Below are positions 54,721 through 64,000 of a stretch of DNA of 64,000 nucleotides, one piece after another. The position numbers and the translations under genes were made by a program. Source of the DNA: Altererythrobacter epoxidivorans. GTDB taxonomy: Bacteria > Pseudomonadota > Alphaproteobacteria > Sphingomonadales > Sphingomonadaceae. Each line of letters begins with the position of its first letter. The stretch's first letter is position 1. Below the pieces are notes generated by a model that was given only the letters and a program-made list of their open reading frames with translations, was not told the DNA's origin and did not search any database. The stretch spans positions 2,697,501-2,761,500 of the forward strand of contig NZ_CP012669.1 of the NCBI RefSeq assembly GCF_001281485.1, written 5' to 3'.

Positions 54721-57567
54721 TCAGTGCGCGGCGTCCCACGATGCCCCGGTTCCGATCTCCACGCCCAGCGGCACCGACAGTTCCACGGCGGGACGGGCTG
54801 CTTCGGCCATGACTTTCTCGATGATCGGGCTGGCAGCCTCCACGTCCTCTTCGGGAAGTTCGAAGACCAGTTCGTCGTGCACCTGCAGCAACATGCGGAC
54901 CCGGCCGAGGCCTGCATCCTCGAGCGCGGGCATCATGCGCGCCATCGCCCGCTTGATGATGTCGGCACTGGTGCCCTGGATAGGAGCGTTGATCGCAGCG
55001 CGTTCCGAACCCTGGCGTTCGGCCTGGTTCTTGGAATTGATCCGCGGGAACCACGTCTTGCGCCCGAACAGCGTTTCCGAATAGCCGCGTTCGCGCACCG
55101 TCTCGAGCGTTTCCATGATGTATCGCTGGATGCCCGGGAAGCGCTGGAAATAGGTGTCGATCATCGCTTGCGCTTCGTCCGGCTCGACTTCCAGACGCCC
55201 CGCAAGTCCCCAGCGCGAAATACCGTAGAGGATAGCGAAGTTGATTGTCTTGGCACGCGCGCGCGTATCCCGGGTCACTTCCCCGAACATCTCGGTCGCG
55301 GTGCGGGAGTGAATATCCTCGCCCGCAGCGAATGCCTCTTTCAGGGTTTCGACATCGGCCATGTGCGCCGCTAGCCGCAACTCGATCTGCGAATAGTCGG
55401 CCGCGAGCAGGACATTGCCCGCTTCGGGAACGAATGCTTCGCGGATCTGCCGACCGATGGCGGTGCGGATCGGGATGTTCTGGAGGTTCGGATCTGTCGA
55501 GGACAGCCGCCCGGTTTGCGCACCGACGAGGCTGTAGCTGGTGTGCACCCTGCCAGTGTCCGGATTGATCTGGGCCTGCAGCGCATCGGTATAGGTCGAC
55601 TTGAGCTTCGCAAGATGCCGCCATTCCAGCACCAGCTTGGCGATGTCGGCACCTTCGCCCGAAAGCTTCTCGAGCACGCTCTGGTCGGTCGAGTACTGTC
55701 CGCTCTTGCCCTTTCGGCCGCCCTTGTAGCCAAGCTTGTCGAACAGGATATCGCCCAGCTGCTTGGGGCTGCCGACGGTAAATTCCTCACCCGCCAGCTG
55801 GTGGATTTCCTTTTCGAGACGCGCTGTTTCGGTTGCAAATTCCTCCGACAGCTTGGCAAGTCGTGCGCGGTCGACCTTGATCCCTTCCCGCTCCATCGAA
55901 GCGACGACCGGGATCAATGGGCGATCGACCCGCTCATAGATTTTCGTACCGCCTTCTATCGCCAGCCGCGGCTTGAGATGCTGGAACAGCCGCCAGGTGA
56001 CGTCGGCATCCTCGGCCGCGTATTCGGTCGCCTTGTCGAGCGGTACTTCGGCAAACGGGATCTGCTTCTTGCCGGTACCGCAGATGTCCTTGAACGACAG
56101 GCAGGTGTGGCCGAGGTGGCGCTCGGACAATTCATCCATGCCATGCCCGCCGCCGATGCCATCCTGGCTGCGGCCCGCGTCGAGGTCGAAGCTGATGATC
56201 ATCGTGTCCTCGATCGGGGAAACTTCGATCCCGTTCCGGGCGAGGACATTGAGGTCGTATTTTCCGTTCTGGAAAATCTTCACCACCGCGTCGTTTTCGA
56301 GCAGCGGCTTCAGCACTGCCAGTGCGACAGACATTTCGATCTGCTCGGGCCGTTCCGCGAACATGTCGCTGCCGCCATGGCCCAGCGGGATATAGCAGGC
56401 ATCGTTCGGTCCGAGTGCAAGGCTGACGCCGACGAGGTCGCATACCATGCAGTCGAGCGAGGTCGTTTCCGTATCGACCGCAACTTGCTGGCTGGCATGT
56501 GCGCGGGCTACCCAGTGCTCCAGTCGCTCGATCGTCTGGACGGTTTCGTAGGCGCTGCGATCGACCGCAGGCATTTCGGGCATAGGCTGGCGATTGCCCT
56601 CGGGCGCGCCCTTGTCCGACGCGGTTTCCTGCTTGACCGGATTGAGGTTGTTGGGGCGGTCCGGGCTGCCCTTGCCGGCATCGAGCCGACGCAGGAGCGA
56701 GGTGAAGCCGTGCTTTTCGAGGAAGGCGGCGAGCGGTTCGGGCGGTACGCCGTCGAGCTTGAAGTCGTCGAGCGGCTCGGGAAGTTCGCAGTCTTCCTTC
56801 AGCGTTACGAGGATGCGGCTGAGTTCGGCATCGCCGCGCCCTTCAATCAGGCGTTCCTTGAGCTTCGATGTCTTCATTTCCGGCGCCTGGTCTAGCGCCG
56901 CGGTGAGCGAACCGTGCTCGGCAATCAGCTTGCTCGCGGTCTTGGGCCCGATGCCATAGATGCCCGGGATATTGTCGACGCTGTCGCCCATCAGCGCCAG
57001 CACGTCGCCGACCAGTTCCGGGGCGACGCCGAATTTTTCCTCGACCTCGGGAATGTAGATGCGCTGGCTCTTCATCGTATCGAGCATGTCGATGCGCGCC
57101 GGTCCGTTCGGGCCATCGACTTCGCCGACCAATTGCATCAGGTCCTTGTCCGAAGACACGATGGTTACGTTCCACCCTTCGCGCTGGGCAGCGCGGGCAT
57201 AGCTCGCGATCAGGTCGTCCGCCTCCAGCCCCTGTTCCTCGATACAGGGCAGGCTGAAAGCGCGGGTCGCATCGCGAATCAGCGGGAATTGTGGCCGCAG
57301 GTCTTCGGGTGGCTCGGGCCGGTTCGCCTTGTATTCGGGGTAGATCTCGTTGCGGAAACTCTGCGAATCCTTGTCGAGAATCACGGCAAGGTGCGTGGGT
57401 CCCTCAGCCTTGTCGAGATCGTCCGCCAACTTCCACAGCATGGTGGTGTAGCCATAGACCGCACCAACCGGCGTTCCTTCCGGATCGGTCAGCGGGGGAA
57501 GGCGGTGGTAAGCACGGAAAATGTAGGAAGAACCGTCGACGAGATAGAGATGCTGCTGCTGCGCCAT
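54721..57567 (-). CDS. polA: DNA polymerase I
   Basis: A 948-residue full-length Pol I. The 5'-3' nuclease domain (~1-290) begins LYLVDGSSYIFRAYHRLPPL. The 3'-5' exonuclease domain (~345-540) retains the D-x-E in VAVDTETTSLDC, so proofreading is probably active. The polymerase domain has motif A AADYSQIELRLAAH, motif B in the RARAKTINFAILYGIS region and motif C LQVHDELVFE. It processes Okazaki fragments and fills repair gaps. The kinase gene follows 41 bp downstream. Confidence 0.97.
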   Translation of the reverse strand: MAQQQHLYLVDGSSYIFRAYHRLPPLTDPEGTPVGAVYGYTTMLWKLADDLDKAEGPTHLAVILDKDSQSFRNEIYPEYKANRPEPPEDLRPQFPLIRDATRAFSLPCIEEQGLEADDLIASYARAAQREGWNVTIVSSDKDLMQLVGEVDGPNGPARIDMLDTMKSQRIYIPEVEEKFGVAPELVGDVLALMGDSVDNIPGIYGIGPKTASKLIAEHGSLTAALDQAPEMKTSKLKERLIEGRGDAELSRILVTLKEDCELPEPLDDFKLDGVPPEPLAAFLEKHGFTSLLRRLDAGKGSPDRPNNLNPVKQETASDKGAPEGNRQPMPEMPAVDRSAYETVQTIERLEHWVARAHASQQVAVDTETTSLDCMVCDLVGVSLALGPNDACYIPLGHGGSDMFAERPEQIEMSVALAVLKPLLENDAVVKIFQNGKYDLNVLARNGIEVSPIEDTMIISFDLDAGRSQDGIGGGHGMDELSERHLGHTCLSFKDICGTGKKQIPFAEVPLDKATEYAAEDADVTWRLFQHLKPRLAIEGGTKIYERVDRPLIPVVASMEREGIKVDRARLAKLSEEFATETARLEKEIHQLAGEEFTVGSPKQLGDILFDKLGYKGGRKGKSGQYSTDQSVLEKLSGEGADIAKLVLEWRHLAKLKSTYTDALQAQINPDTGRVHTSYSLVGAQTGRLSSTDPNLQNIPIRTAIGRQIREAFVPEAGNVLLAADYSQIELRLAAHMADVETLKEAFAAGEDIHSRTATEMFGEVTRDTRARAKTINFAILYGISRWGLAGRLEVEPDEAQAMIDTYFQRFPGIQRYIMETLETVRERGYSETLFGRKTWFPRINSKNQAERQGSERAAINAPIQGTSADIIKRAMARMMPALEDAGLGRVRMLLQVHDELVFELPEEDVEAASPIIEKVMAEAARPAVELSVPLGVEIGTGASWDAAH

Positions 57568-57704
57568 GCAGGCTTGCTAGCAGCGCTTTCACCTGCTGGT
57601 AAGCCGGTTTCGCGAGCTGGCAGGCGCCGCCTAATTTGCCTGTTGAGGTGTGTCATGCGCCGGTCGAAATAAGGCAGAAAAATGGCCAAATGTGGCGAAT
57701 CCGC

Positions 57705-57733
57705 TTGCATGGTCACAAAATGGCCATTATTTA
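57705..57733 (+). promoter_or_regulatory. Promoter candidate for the acidic lipoprotein gene
   Basis: TTGCAT (57705-57710), 17-nt spacer, TATTTA (57728-57733). The spacer contains the 10-bp palindrome AATGGCCATT, and a second TGGCCA lies ~38 bp upstream at 57682-57689, suggesting an operator overlapping the promoter. Confidence 0.5.
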
Positions 57734-57829
57734 CGCCCCCCGAAGCTGACCTGATCAAAGGCTGGCTTTGCATGATTGCCGCAATTGTGGCGGTCATGTT
57801 CATCACTCGCTGATCAAGGAATTATACCT

Positions 57830-58081
57830 ATGCGTAAGATCGTTCTTGCTGCCGCAATCGCCACCTCGGCTCTCGGCCTCGCTGCTTGCTCGGAACAGAC
57901 CGAAGACGCAGCTGAAGCAACCGCCGATTCGATGGCTGCTGACGCTGAAGCAGTTGCTGAAGAAGCAACCGCTGAAACCGCTGAAGCTGCTGACGAAGCT
58001 GCTGCTGCTGCTGACGAAGCTGCTGCTGAAGCTGAAGCTGCAGTCGAAGGCGAAACCGAAGCAGAAGCTCAGGCTGACTAA
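57830..58081 (+). CDS. Small Ala/Glu-rich acidic lipoprotein
   Basis: An 83-residue protein. The first 20 residues form a lipoprotein signal (MRKIVLAAAIATSALGLAAC; lipobox LAAC). The mature part is almost entirely Ala, Glu, Asp and Thr, with repeated units such as EAADEAAAAADEAAAEAEAA, predicted as one long amphipathic helix or coiled coil. Alanine is coded mainly by GCT, unlike the GCC/GCG preference of neighbouring genes, so the DNA is an imperfect repeat of GCTGAAGCTGCTGAC-like units. It has its own promoter and a strong terminator, indicating an independently, probably highly expressed transcript. Function unknown; a Braun-lipoprotein-like spacer or phasin-like role is speculation. Confidence 0.72.
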   Translation: MRKIVLAAAIATSALGLAACSEQTEDAAEATADSMAADAEAVAEEATAETAEAADEAAAAADEAAAEAEAAVEGETEAEAQAD

Positions 58082-58110
58082 TTCGGAAGATCGATTTTCG
58101 ATTTTAGGGA

Positions 58111-58140
58111 AGGGCGGTACTTCGGTGCCGCCCTTTTCTT
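58111..58140 (+). terminator. Intrinsic terminator of the acidic lipoprotein gene
   Basis: AGGGCGGTAC-TTCG-GTGCCGCCCT (10-bp stem with one G-T pair) followed by TTTCTT on the plus strand, 30 nt after the stop codon. Confidence 0.85.
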
Positions 58141-58241
58141 ATGCGCGCCATGTTTTGCCGGCTCGGCCAAGCAAATGGCGCATGCAGGCTCATCGCGGAG
58201 TGACCCGCGTTCCAGCTGCCAGCATTTTTGGAAACTAGGCG

Positions 58242-59267
58242 CTAGCCGCCGTTGTGGTCGGCACTGGTCCACACCGGACCGCGCGTGCGGGCCCGGCTGG
58301 CAAACCCATCGTAGAGCGCACGGGCGATGCTCGCGATGCGATTTTCGCGTTCAAGGCGCGATCCCTGTCCGGTCACATAGATGGCAACGGCAATGGCACG
58401 GCCATCGGGAGCCTCGATGATGCCGATATCGCTCGACGTGTTGTTGAGCGATCCGGTCTTGTGGCTGACGCGCGCATCCGAAGGCATGTTGGCCACGATG
58501 CGGCGTTTGCCGGTGCGCGTGCGGCTCATCGCGCCCAGCAGCACGCGGCGGCTATCCGCCGAAAGATACTTGCCCTGGTAGAACCCGCGAAGAAGTTCGA
58601 CCATGGCACGCGGCGTGGCGGCGTCCCGCTTGTCGATATAATAAGCCGGATCGAATTCGCCGTCGTCACGCACCAGCGTGGCGATGTCGCGATCGATGCT
58701 GAATTCCTTGATCCCCTGGCGGCGAACCCAGTCGTTGACCTTGTCGGGCCCGCCGACTGCAGCCAGCAGGGCATCGGTTGCCGGATTGCTGGAGCGGGTG
58801 ATCATGATCTCGATCAGGTCGATCGCCTGCATGTACTCGCCCTTGCGGACGGGCGCTTTCGAGCTGGAGAACCGGGCCGAACTTACCGGGATCATCAGCG
58901 GGAATTCGCTGGTCAGCGAGTATTTCCCCTTTTCGACCAGTTCGAGATAGGTCGCGGCGATCGCGATCTTGCTGGTCGAGGCCATCGGAAACAGCTGGTC
59001 GCCGAGGATTGCGACCTCTTCGCCGGTGGCGAGGTCGATTGCGGCAACACCGATGCGCCCGCGGTCGCCGTCTGCCAATTGGGCAATGCGGCGCTCGAAC
59101 GAACTGTCGTAGATTGCGTCATAAGTCTGCGGAACGCGCAGCTCGGTGCCGAGCGCCTGGTCGAACGCAGCTTCGAGATTGGTGCTCTGGGCGTAGGTAG
59201 GCGCCGCAAGCAGCGCGGCGAGTGCGGCAACTGATGAAAAAGTGGCTTTCTTCAATCGGCTCAGCAT
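58242..59267 (-). CDS. Class A beta-lactamase-fold serine hydrolase
   Basis: A 341-residue exported protein with signal peptide (~1-26, ending TYA). Serine-transferase motifs are present: S97-T-S-K100 (SxxK), SSN in ITRSSNPATD (SxN) and HKTG. The omega-loop stretch aligns without gaps to class A enzymes through KRDAATP, keeping the Arg164/Asp179 pair. The deacylating Glu166 is replaced by Asp and Asn170 by Asp if the alignment is right. That makes efficient beta-lactam hydrolysis uncertain; it may be a DD-peptidase-like or signalling homologue. Monocistronic. Confidence 0.8.
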   Translation of the reverse strand: MLSRLKKATFSSVAALAALLAAPTYAQSTNLEAAFDQALGTELRVPQTYDAIYDSSFERRIAQLADGDRGRIGVAAIDLATGEEVAILGDQLFPMASTSKIAIAATYLELVEKGKYSLTSEFPLMIPVSSARFSSSKAPVRKGEYMQAIDLIEIMITRSSNPATDALLAAVGGPDKVNDWVRRQGIKEFSIDRDIATLVRDDGEFDPAYYIDKRDAATPRAMVELLRGFYQGKYLSADSRRVLLGAMSRTRTGKRRIVANMPSDARVSHKTGSLNNTSSDIGIIEAPDGRAIAVAIYVTGQGSRLERENRIASIARALYDGFASRARTRGPVWTSADHNGG

Positions 59268-59404
59268 TACGTCACGTTAAATCCCGCATGGTTATGAAGA
59301 GATTAACGGGGCCGGATTCGTTCAAGCAAGAGTTTTACGCTGTGGCGCGATGAAATGTTCATGGCGAGCGATGAGATTCATCGTCGCCCGCCTGAACACC
59401 GCGA

Positions 59405-59812
59405 TCAGGCTGTTTCGATAGCCTTTTCGATCTTCGCTATAGGTTCCCCGGTCAATGTCTTGGCGATTTCGCCGACCAGTCGCCCCTTCAGTTCCGAATG
59501 GTAGTGGTGACGCATTTCACCCAGCGTCTTCGGGTCCGCGATGATGAGGATGTCGTCGATCGAACCGGCAATTGCCTTGCGGTTCAGCCATTCGGCGGCC
59601 GCAGCACCATGCGCGAGTTCTTCCAGGTCGGTCCGTCCATGACGTTGGCCGATTTCATCCTGATGGCGAACGCCGGCGCTGAAATTTGTCGGGTCGAGTT
59701 CCGGGTTTTCTTCCTTTTCCAGCTTGGGCTCGAAGGGTTGTCCGGTGTTGCGGAAAAGAGTGAAATGTTCGCCATCGACCATGGCGACGTGGGCTTTGTG
59801 GGGTAGTTTCAT
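59405..59812 (-). CDS. Host attachment family protein (baeRF-like)
   Basis: A 135-residue protein of the family annotated as 'protein required for attachment to host cells', now viewed as a bacterial relative of archaeal/eukaryotic release factor 1 domain 2 (baeRF). Landmarks are HVAMVDGEHFTLFRNTG at the N-terminus, DDILIIADPKTLGEMR in the middle and LTGEPIAKIEKAI at the C-terminus. No signal peptide, so a cytosolic, possibly translation-related role is more likely than surface attachment. Monocistronic. Confidence 0.75.
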   Translation of the reverse strand: MKLPHKAHVAMVDGEHFTLFRNTGQPFEPKLEKEENPELDPTNFSAGVRHQDEIGQRHGRTDLEELAHGAAAAEWLNRKAIAGSIDDILIIADPKTLGEMRHHYHSELKGRLVGEIAKTLTGEPIAKIEKAIETA

Positions 59813-59905
59813 GTCTCGGCTCTCCCGTTTGATTGCAGTTACCCGGACAACGCTTCAGACGCCCCTTGGTTGCCGCATTCGGGTCAGAACCTGCTGTTCG
59901 GTGCC

Positions 59906-61240
59906 CTAGTCGACCACCTCTATGCACGGCTGGTCCTTCTTCAGCCGATAGCCAGTAGCGGTCTCGACCAGGCATCCCCGATCGCGCAATTCCGCCACTG
60001 GGCCGAATACCCTGAGCTGGTGTCCGCACAGCATCGTCCGTCCAAGCTTGCCGTCGCGGCATTGCGCAAAGTGCCGGTCTATCTGGAGCGCCTGCTCAAG
60101 ACGTTCGACAGCTGTGCGATGGAACTGCTGTTTCGCCTTCATCTCCATTACCTCGCCATATTCCATCGGATAGCGGAAGTGTCGGTCGAGGATCTTGTAG
60201 GCAGGGTTGTTCGCCTTGGCATCGTGGATCGGCCCCATTGGATCGGCGAACACGCTGGTCCCTTCAGGCACGAAGCCGATCGAGGCCATGCGTTGCAGCA
60301 TCCAGTTCATCGAGACACCGGGCAAGTGGCCTTCGATATGGTCGTCGGGCGCATAGCTGCCGCCGACATCGGCATGTGCGCCCGCGAACCAGACCTCGTC
60401 GACGGCACCGGTCCGCTGGCGCTCGGGACACATGGCGAAGTTCTTTTCACCCTTCGCGAAAGTCGGGGTGAAGCTGTAGGCACGGTTGTCGTCGAGTGCC
60501 ATCGCGTGGAAGGTCGTCCCGACGTTGCAATTGGTCAGGTAGTAATGCCGGTCGCGTTCGTCGGGCTTGATCGAATAATCGGGCCAGCCCATCGCTTCCA
60601 CCGTGTCCCAGATCGCCATGGCCAGAACCGGCGTCTCGTGATTGACTTGCGGCGGCGTGATGCCTTCCTCGCGATAGACATCCATCACCCGGGACAGCCG
60701 CAATTCGAAGCGTGCCGGAATGTCCATGTTACCGCGCGGGGTGTTCCGATAGGCCTTGAACAGCTTCTTCACGATGCGCTTGCGATCCCTGGGGGATCGA
60801 CCCGAAAGGTCGGGTATGCCTGCCACTGCGATCATGCCGTTGAGCGCCCTTACGGCATAGGCACCGCGGCTGAAGCCGCTCAGCACGAGGCGATCTTTCG
60901 GACGATAGGTACGGGTCAGGAAAGTATAGGCGTTGCGAATATCCTCGCTCATCCCCGAACCGGCAGCGAGGCCGAGCAGTTCGCCTTCGCTTCCGACGCC
61001 CTCGCCGTAATAGGTGGCCAGCTCGTTCCCGGAAGGGCTCGTCGCACGGGCATCGACAATCTCGAAGAGGCGCGCCGCATTGGTTCGAGAGATCTGGCTG
61101 TTCCCGGTTCCGTCGATCGTAACCAGAATGTCTCTGGGTCGTTTGTCCGAACCAAAATAGGGTCGATAAATCGAACCTACCTGCGTTGTCGTGCAACCGC
61201 TCAGTAAAACGACCAGAATTAGTGCGAAGAATTTCTTCAT
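59906..61240 (-). CDS. DUF2235 alpha/beta-hydrolase lipoprotein
   Basis: A 444-residue protein with a lipoprotein signal (MKKFFALILVVLLSGC, Cys16) and a DUF2235 domain. The N-terminal ILVTIDGTGNS, the nucleophile elbow SGFSRGAYAVRAL (GxSxG) and DEVWFAGAHADVGGSYAPDD are typical of this family, which includes the Tle1 phospholipase effectors of type VI secretion. Here the lipid anchor and lack of VgrG, immunity or T6SS genes point to a resident periplasmic lipase-like enzyme instead. Monocistronic, between baeRF-like and groEL genes. Confidence 0.8.
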   Translation of the reverse strand: MKKFFALILVVLLSGCTTTQVGSIYRPYFGSDKRPRDILVTIDGTGNSQISRTNAARLFEIVDARATSPSGNELATYYGEGVGSEGELLGLAAGSGMSEDIRNAYTFLTRTYRPKDRLVLSGFSRGAYAVRALNGMIAVAGIPDLSGRSPRDRKRIVKKLFKAYRNTPRGNMDIPARFELRLSRVMDVYREEGITPPQVNHETPVLAMAIWDTVEAMGWPDYSIKPDERDRHYYLTNCNVGTTFHAMALDDNRAYSFTPTFAKGEKNFAMCPERQRTGAVDEVWFAGAHADVGGSYAPDDHIEGHLPGVSMNWMLQRMASIGFVPEGTSVFADPMGPIHDAKANNPAYKILDRHFRYPMEYGEVMEMKAKQQFHRTAVERLEQALQIDRHFAQCRDGKLGRTMLCGHQLRVFGPVAELRDRGCLVETATGYRLKKDQPCIEVVD

Positions 61241-61295
61241 GTCTCGTCCCCCTGTTCGGACAAGGTGACCAAATTTCCCGTCAATTGCAAATCGG

Positions 61296-61334
61296 CAAAG
61301 AAAAAGGCCCGGCGGATCGCTCCACCGGGCCCTT
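61296..61334 (-). terminator. Intrinsic terminator of groESL
   Basis: On the minus strand GGCCCGGTGGA...TCCGCCGGGCC forms an 11-bp stem with one mismatch followed by TTTTTCTTT. It lies ~25 nt after the groEL stop. Confidence 0.85.
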
Positions 61335-61357
61335 CTGATCGGTTATGGCAACCGGGC

Positions 61358-63043
<1,686 letters not shown>

Positions 63044-63057
63044 TCAGGGCCCGGCGA

Positions 63058-63345
63058 TCAGCCGATGATCCCCATGATGTCGCTTTCCTTCATGATCAGC
63101 AGGTCTTCGCCGTCGATCTTGACTTCGGTGCCCGACCACTTGCCGAACAGCACGCGGTCGCCAGCCTTGACGTCCAGCGGAGTGACGCTGCCGTCTTCCC
63201 CCTTGGAACCGTTACCGACGGCGACGATCTCGCCTTCGCTCGGCTTTTCCTGGGCGCTGTCGGGGATGATGATGCCGCCAGCGGTTTTCTGGTCGGCTTC
63301 GATGCGACGGACCAGAACGCGGTCGTGCAGCGGACGAAATGCCAT
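63058..63345 (-). CDS. groES: Co-chaperonin GroES
   Basis: A 95-residue co-chaperonin that caps Gro[18 protein letters not shown] at the N-terminus, the mobile loop [17 protein letters not shown] and [17 protein letters not shown] are diagnostic. ATG 63345 with AGAGAGGTC upstream is the start; an extension to 63393 would run into the CIRCE operator. First gene of groESL, controlled by a CIRCE element and a heat-shock promoter. Confidence 0.97.
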   Translation of the reverse strand: MAFRPLHDRVLVRRIEADQKTAGGIIIPDSAQEKPSEGEIVAVGNGSKGEDGSVTPLDVKAGDRVLFGKWSGTEVKIDGEDLLIMKESDIMGIIG

Positions 63346-63379
63346 AGTGATGACCTCTCTCGTAAGGTTGAATAATCGG

Positions 63380-63406
63380 TTGGCACTCTCCACCCGAGAG
63401 TGCCAG
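63380..63406. promoter_or_regulatory. CIRCE operator (HrcA-binding site)
   Basis: TTGGCACTC-N9-GAGTGCCAG matches the CIRCE consensus TTAGCACTC-N9-GAGTGCTAA with complementary changes in each arm, so the 9-bp inverted repeat is preserved almost perfectly. It lies 35 bp upstream of groES at about the transcription start, the position where HrcA represses groESL. Confidence 0.92.
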
Positions 63407-63414
63407 CAGGGCGC

Positions 63415-63443
63415 ATTTGGGGATGCGCCTTCATCGAGTCAAC
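63415..63443 (-). promoter_or_regulatory. Heat-shock (sigma32-type) promoter for groESL
   Basis: On the minus strand GTTGACT (63443-63437), 14-nt spacer, CCCCAAAT (63422-63415), close to the RpoH pattern CTTGAAA-N13-17-CCCCATNT. Initiation would fall at or just inside the CIRCE element. Confidence 0.6.
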
Positions 63444-63454
63444 TGGGGTTCAGC

Positions 63455-63483
63455 TAAAAAAGTTGCGCCCTGTCAGGCAGGGC
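63455..63483 (-). terminator. Intrinsic terminator of the MATE transporter gene
   Basis: On the minus strand GCCCTG-CCTGA-CAGGGC followed by GCAACTTTTTT, 11 nt after the MATE stop and directly before the groES promoter. Confidence 0.75.
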
Positions 63484-63493
63484 ATGAACCAGA

Positions 63494-64000
63494 TCAGGCG
63501 GAGTGCTTCGACAGCCCGATCCGGTCGCGGCGCATCCACCGCCCTGTCAGCAAGACAGACGCAAACACCAGCCCTGTGGCAAGCCCGACCCAGACGCCGG
63601 TGCCCTCCAGCGGAGAGTAAAAGCCGAGCCAGATGGCGACTCCGTATCCGGGCACCCAGTAACTGAAGATGGCGATCATCATCGGCACCCGCGTGTCCTG
63701 CAATCCGCGCAGTGCGCCTGCCGCGACTGCCTGGATACCGTCGAACAACTGGAATGCGGCTGCCACCTTCATGTACCTGATCGCAAACCCGACCATCGCT
63801 GCGTTCGCCGCAACCGTCGGATCGACGTAGATTTGCAGCAATTGGTAGGGTGCCAGCAGCATGGCGGCAGCGGTCAGGCACATGAAGCCGCCGCCCATCG
63901 CGATACCCACCCAGCCGGCGCGGCCGATGGCATCGCGGTCGCGCGCACCATAATGATAGCCGACCCGGATGGTCACCGCCTGGCCGATCCCGAAGGGAAC
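63494..64000 (-). CDS. MATE family efflux transporter, C-terminal part
   Basis: The last ~168 residues of a MATE (NorM-like) Na+/H+-coupled multidrug exporter; the frame is open to the window edge, so the N-terminal half is outside. Four to five membrane helices are visible. VTIRVGYHYGARDRDA resembles the conserved loop before helix 8 and AAGALRGLQDTRVPM is the typical MATE C-lobe motif with the conserved Arg-Gly-x-x-Asp. A terminator separates it from groES. Confidence 0.88.
   Translation of the reverse strand, partial: VPFGIGQAVTIRVGYHYGARDRDAIGRAGWVGIAMGGGFMCLTAAAMLLAPYQLLQIYVDPTVAANAAMVGFAIRYMKVAAAFQLFDGIQAVAAGALRGLQDTRVPMMIAIFSYWVPGYGVAIWLGFYSPLEGTGVWVGLATGLVFASVLLTGRWMRRDRIGLSKHSA

Overview
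The window is a high-GC, gene-dense chromosomal segment of an alphaproteobacterium. It most likely comes from the Sphingomonadales, close to Erythrobacteraceae. The evidence is an adjacent serine palmitoyltransferase and acyl carrier protein pair (sphingolipid synthesis), the cell-cycle regulators CtrA and DivK, an alphaproteobacterial DUF4167 protein, the start of a gene transfer agent (GTA) packaging cluster, a degenerate-zinc-finger DksA, an archaeal-like CDC48 ATPase and the lptB-rpoN gene order. Nearly everything is core genome. I see no insertion sequence, integrase, CRISPR array, tRNA or rRNA.

Layout. 1-1200: the first two genes of a GTA-like packaging module on the minus strand (large terminase cut by the window edge), behind a leader with a promoter and an intrinsic terminator. 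1.3-6.2 kb: YqaA-type membrane protein, Crp/Fnr regulator, sterol-desaturase-family enzyme, OsmC, spt-acp and divK. 6.2-9.5 kb: a tightly overlapping five-gene operon (DUF3572, HAD, RidA, GDPD, FemAB/GNAT-like). 9.5-13.1 kb: Sel1 protein, dksA, PilZ, an orphan peptide-type substrate-binding lipoprotein, DUF4112. 13.2-15.8 kb: kynA-kynB-kynU, tryptophan to anthranilate. 15.8-23.1 kb: HNH endonuclease, gluQRS, HIG1, cobalamin adenosyltransferase, 3-hydroxybutyryl-CoA dehydrogenase, small proteins, mutS. 23.2-31.3 kb: malic enzyme, aldehyde dehydrogenase, class V aminotransferase, SDR, trmB, ctrA with a dense regulatory region, and an unknown exported protein. 31.4-38.3 kb: lptB-rpoN, a two-helix membrane protein, a BON-MscS fusion, ppa, M61 peptidase. 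38.4-45.3 kb: hisS-prfA-prmC, DUF4167, lnt, metK. 45.4-49.5 kb: CaiB-type CoA transferase, ferritin-like protein, and scoA/scoB with a HAD-like lipoprotein gene between them. 49.5-57.6 kb: an intergenic region with an orphan plus-strand terminator, CDC48, MscS, CHASE3 histidine kinase, polA. 57.6-64 kb: an Ala/Glu-rich lipoprotein, a class A beta-lactamase-fold protein, host-attachment-family protein, DUF2235 lipoprotein, groES-groEL under a sigma32-like promoter plus CIRCE, and a truncated MATE transporter.

How the genes connect. CtrA, DivK and the GTA module share a regulatory theme, because CtrA is required for GTA expression in Rhodobacter. The ctrA upstream region combines CtrA-like boxes, four GANTC methylation sites and a perfect DnaA box within about 140 bp. 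Sphingolipid synthesis (spt-acp) sits near envelope functions (lptB, lnt, two MscS channels). Stress and proteostasis functions (groESL, CDC48, OsmC, dksA, rpoN) are scattered among translation genes (hisS, prfA, prmC, trmB, gluQRS). The least ordinary signals are the ctrA promoter architecture, the attenuator-like GTA leader, the terminator without a visible gene before CDC48, the lipoprotein inserted between two CoA-transferase subunit genes, and the GCT-rich acidic lipoprotein.
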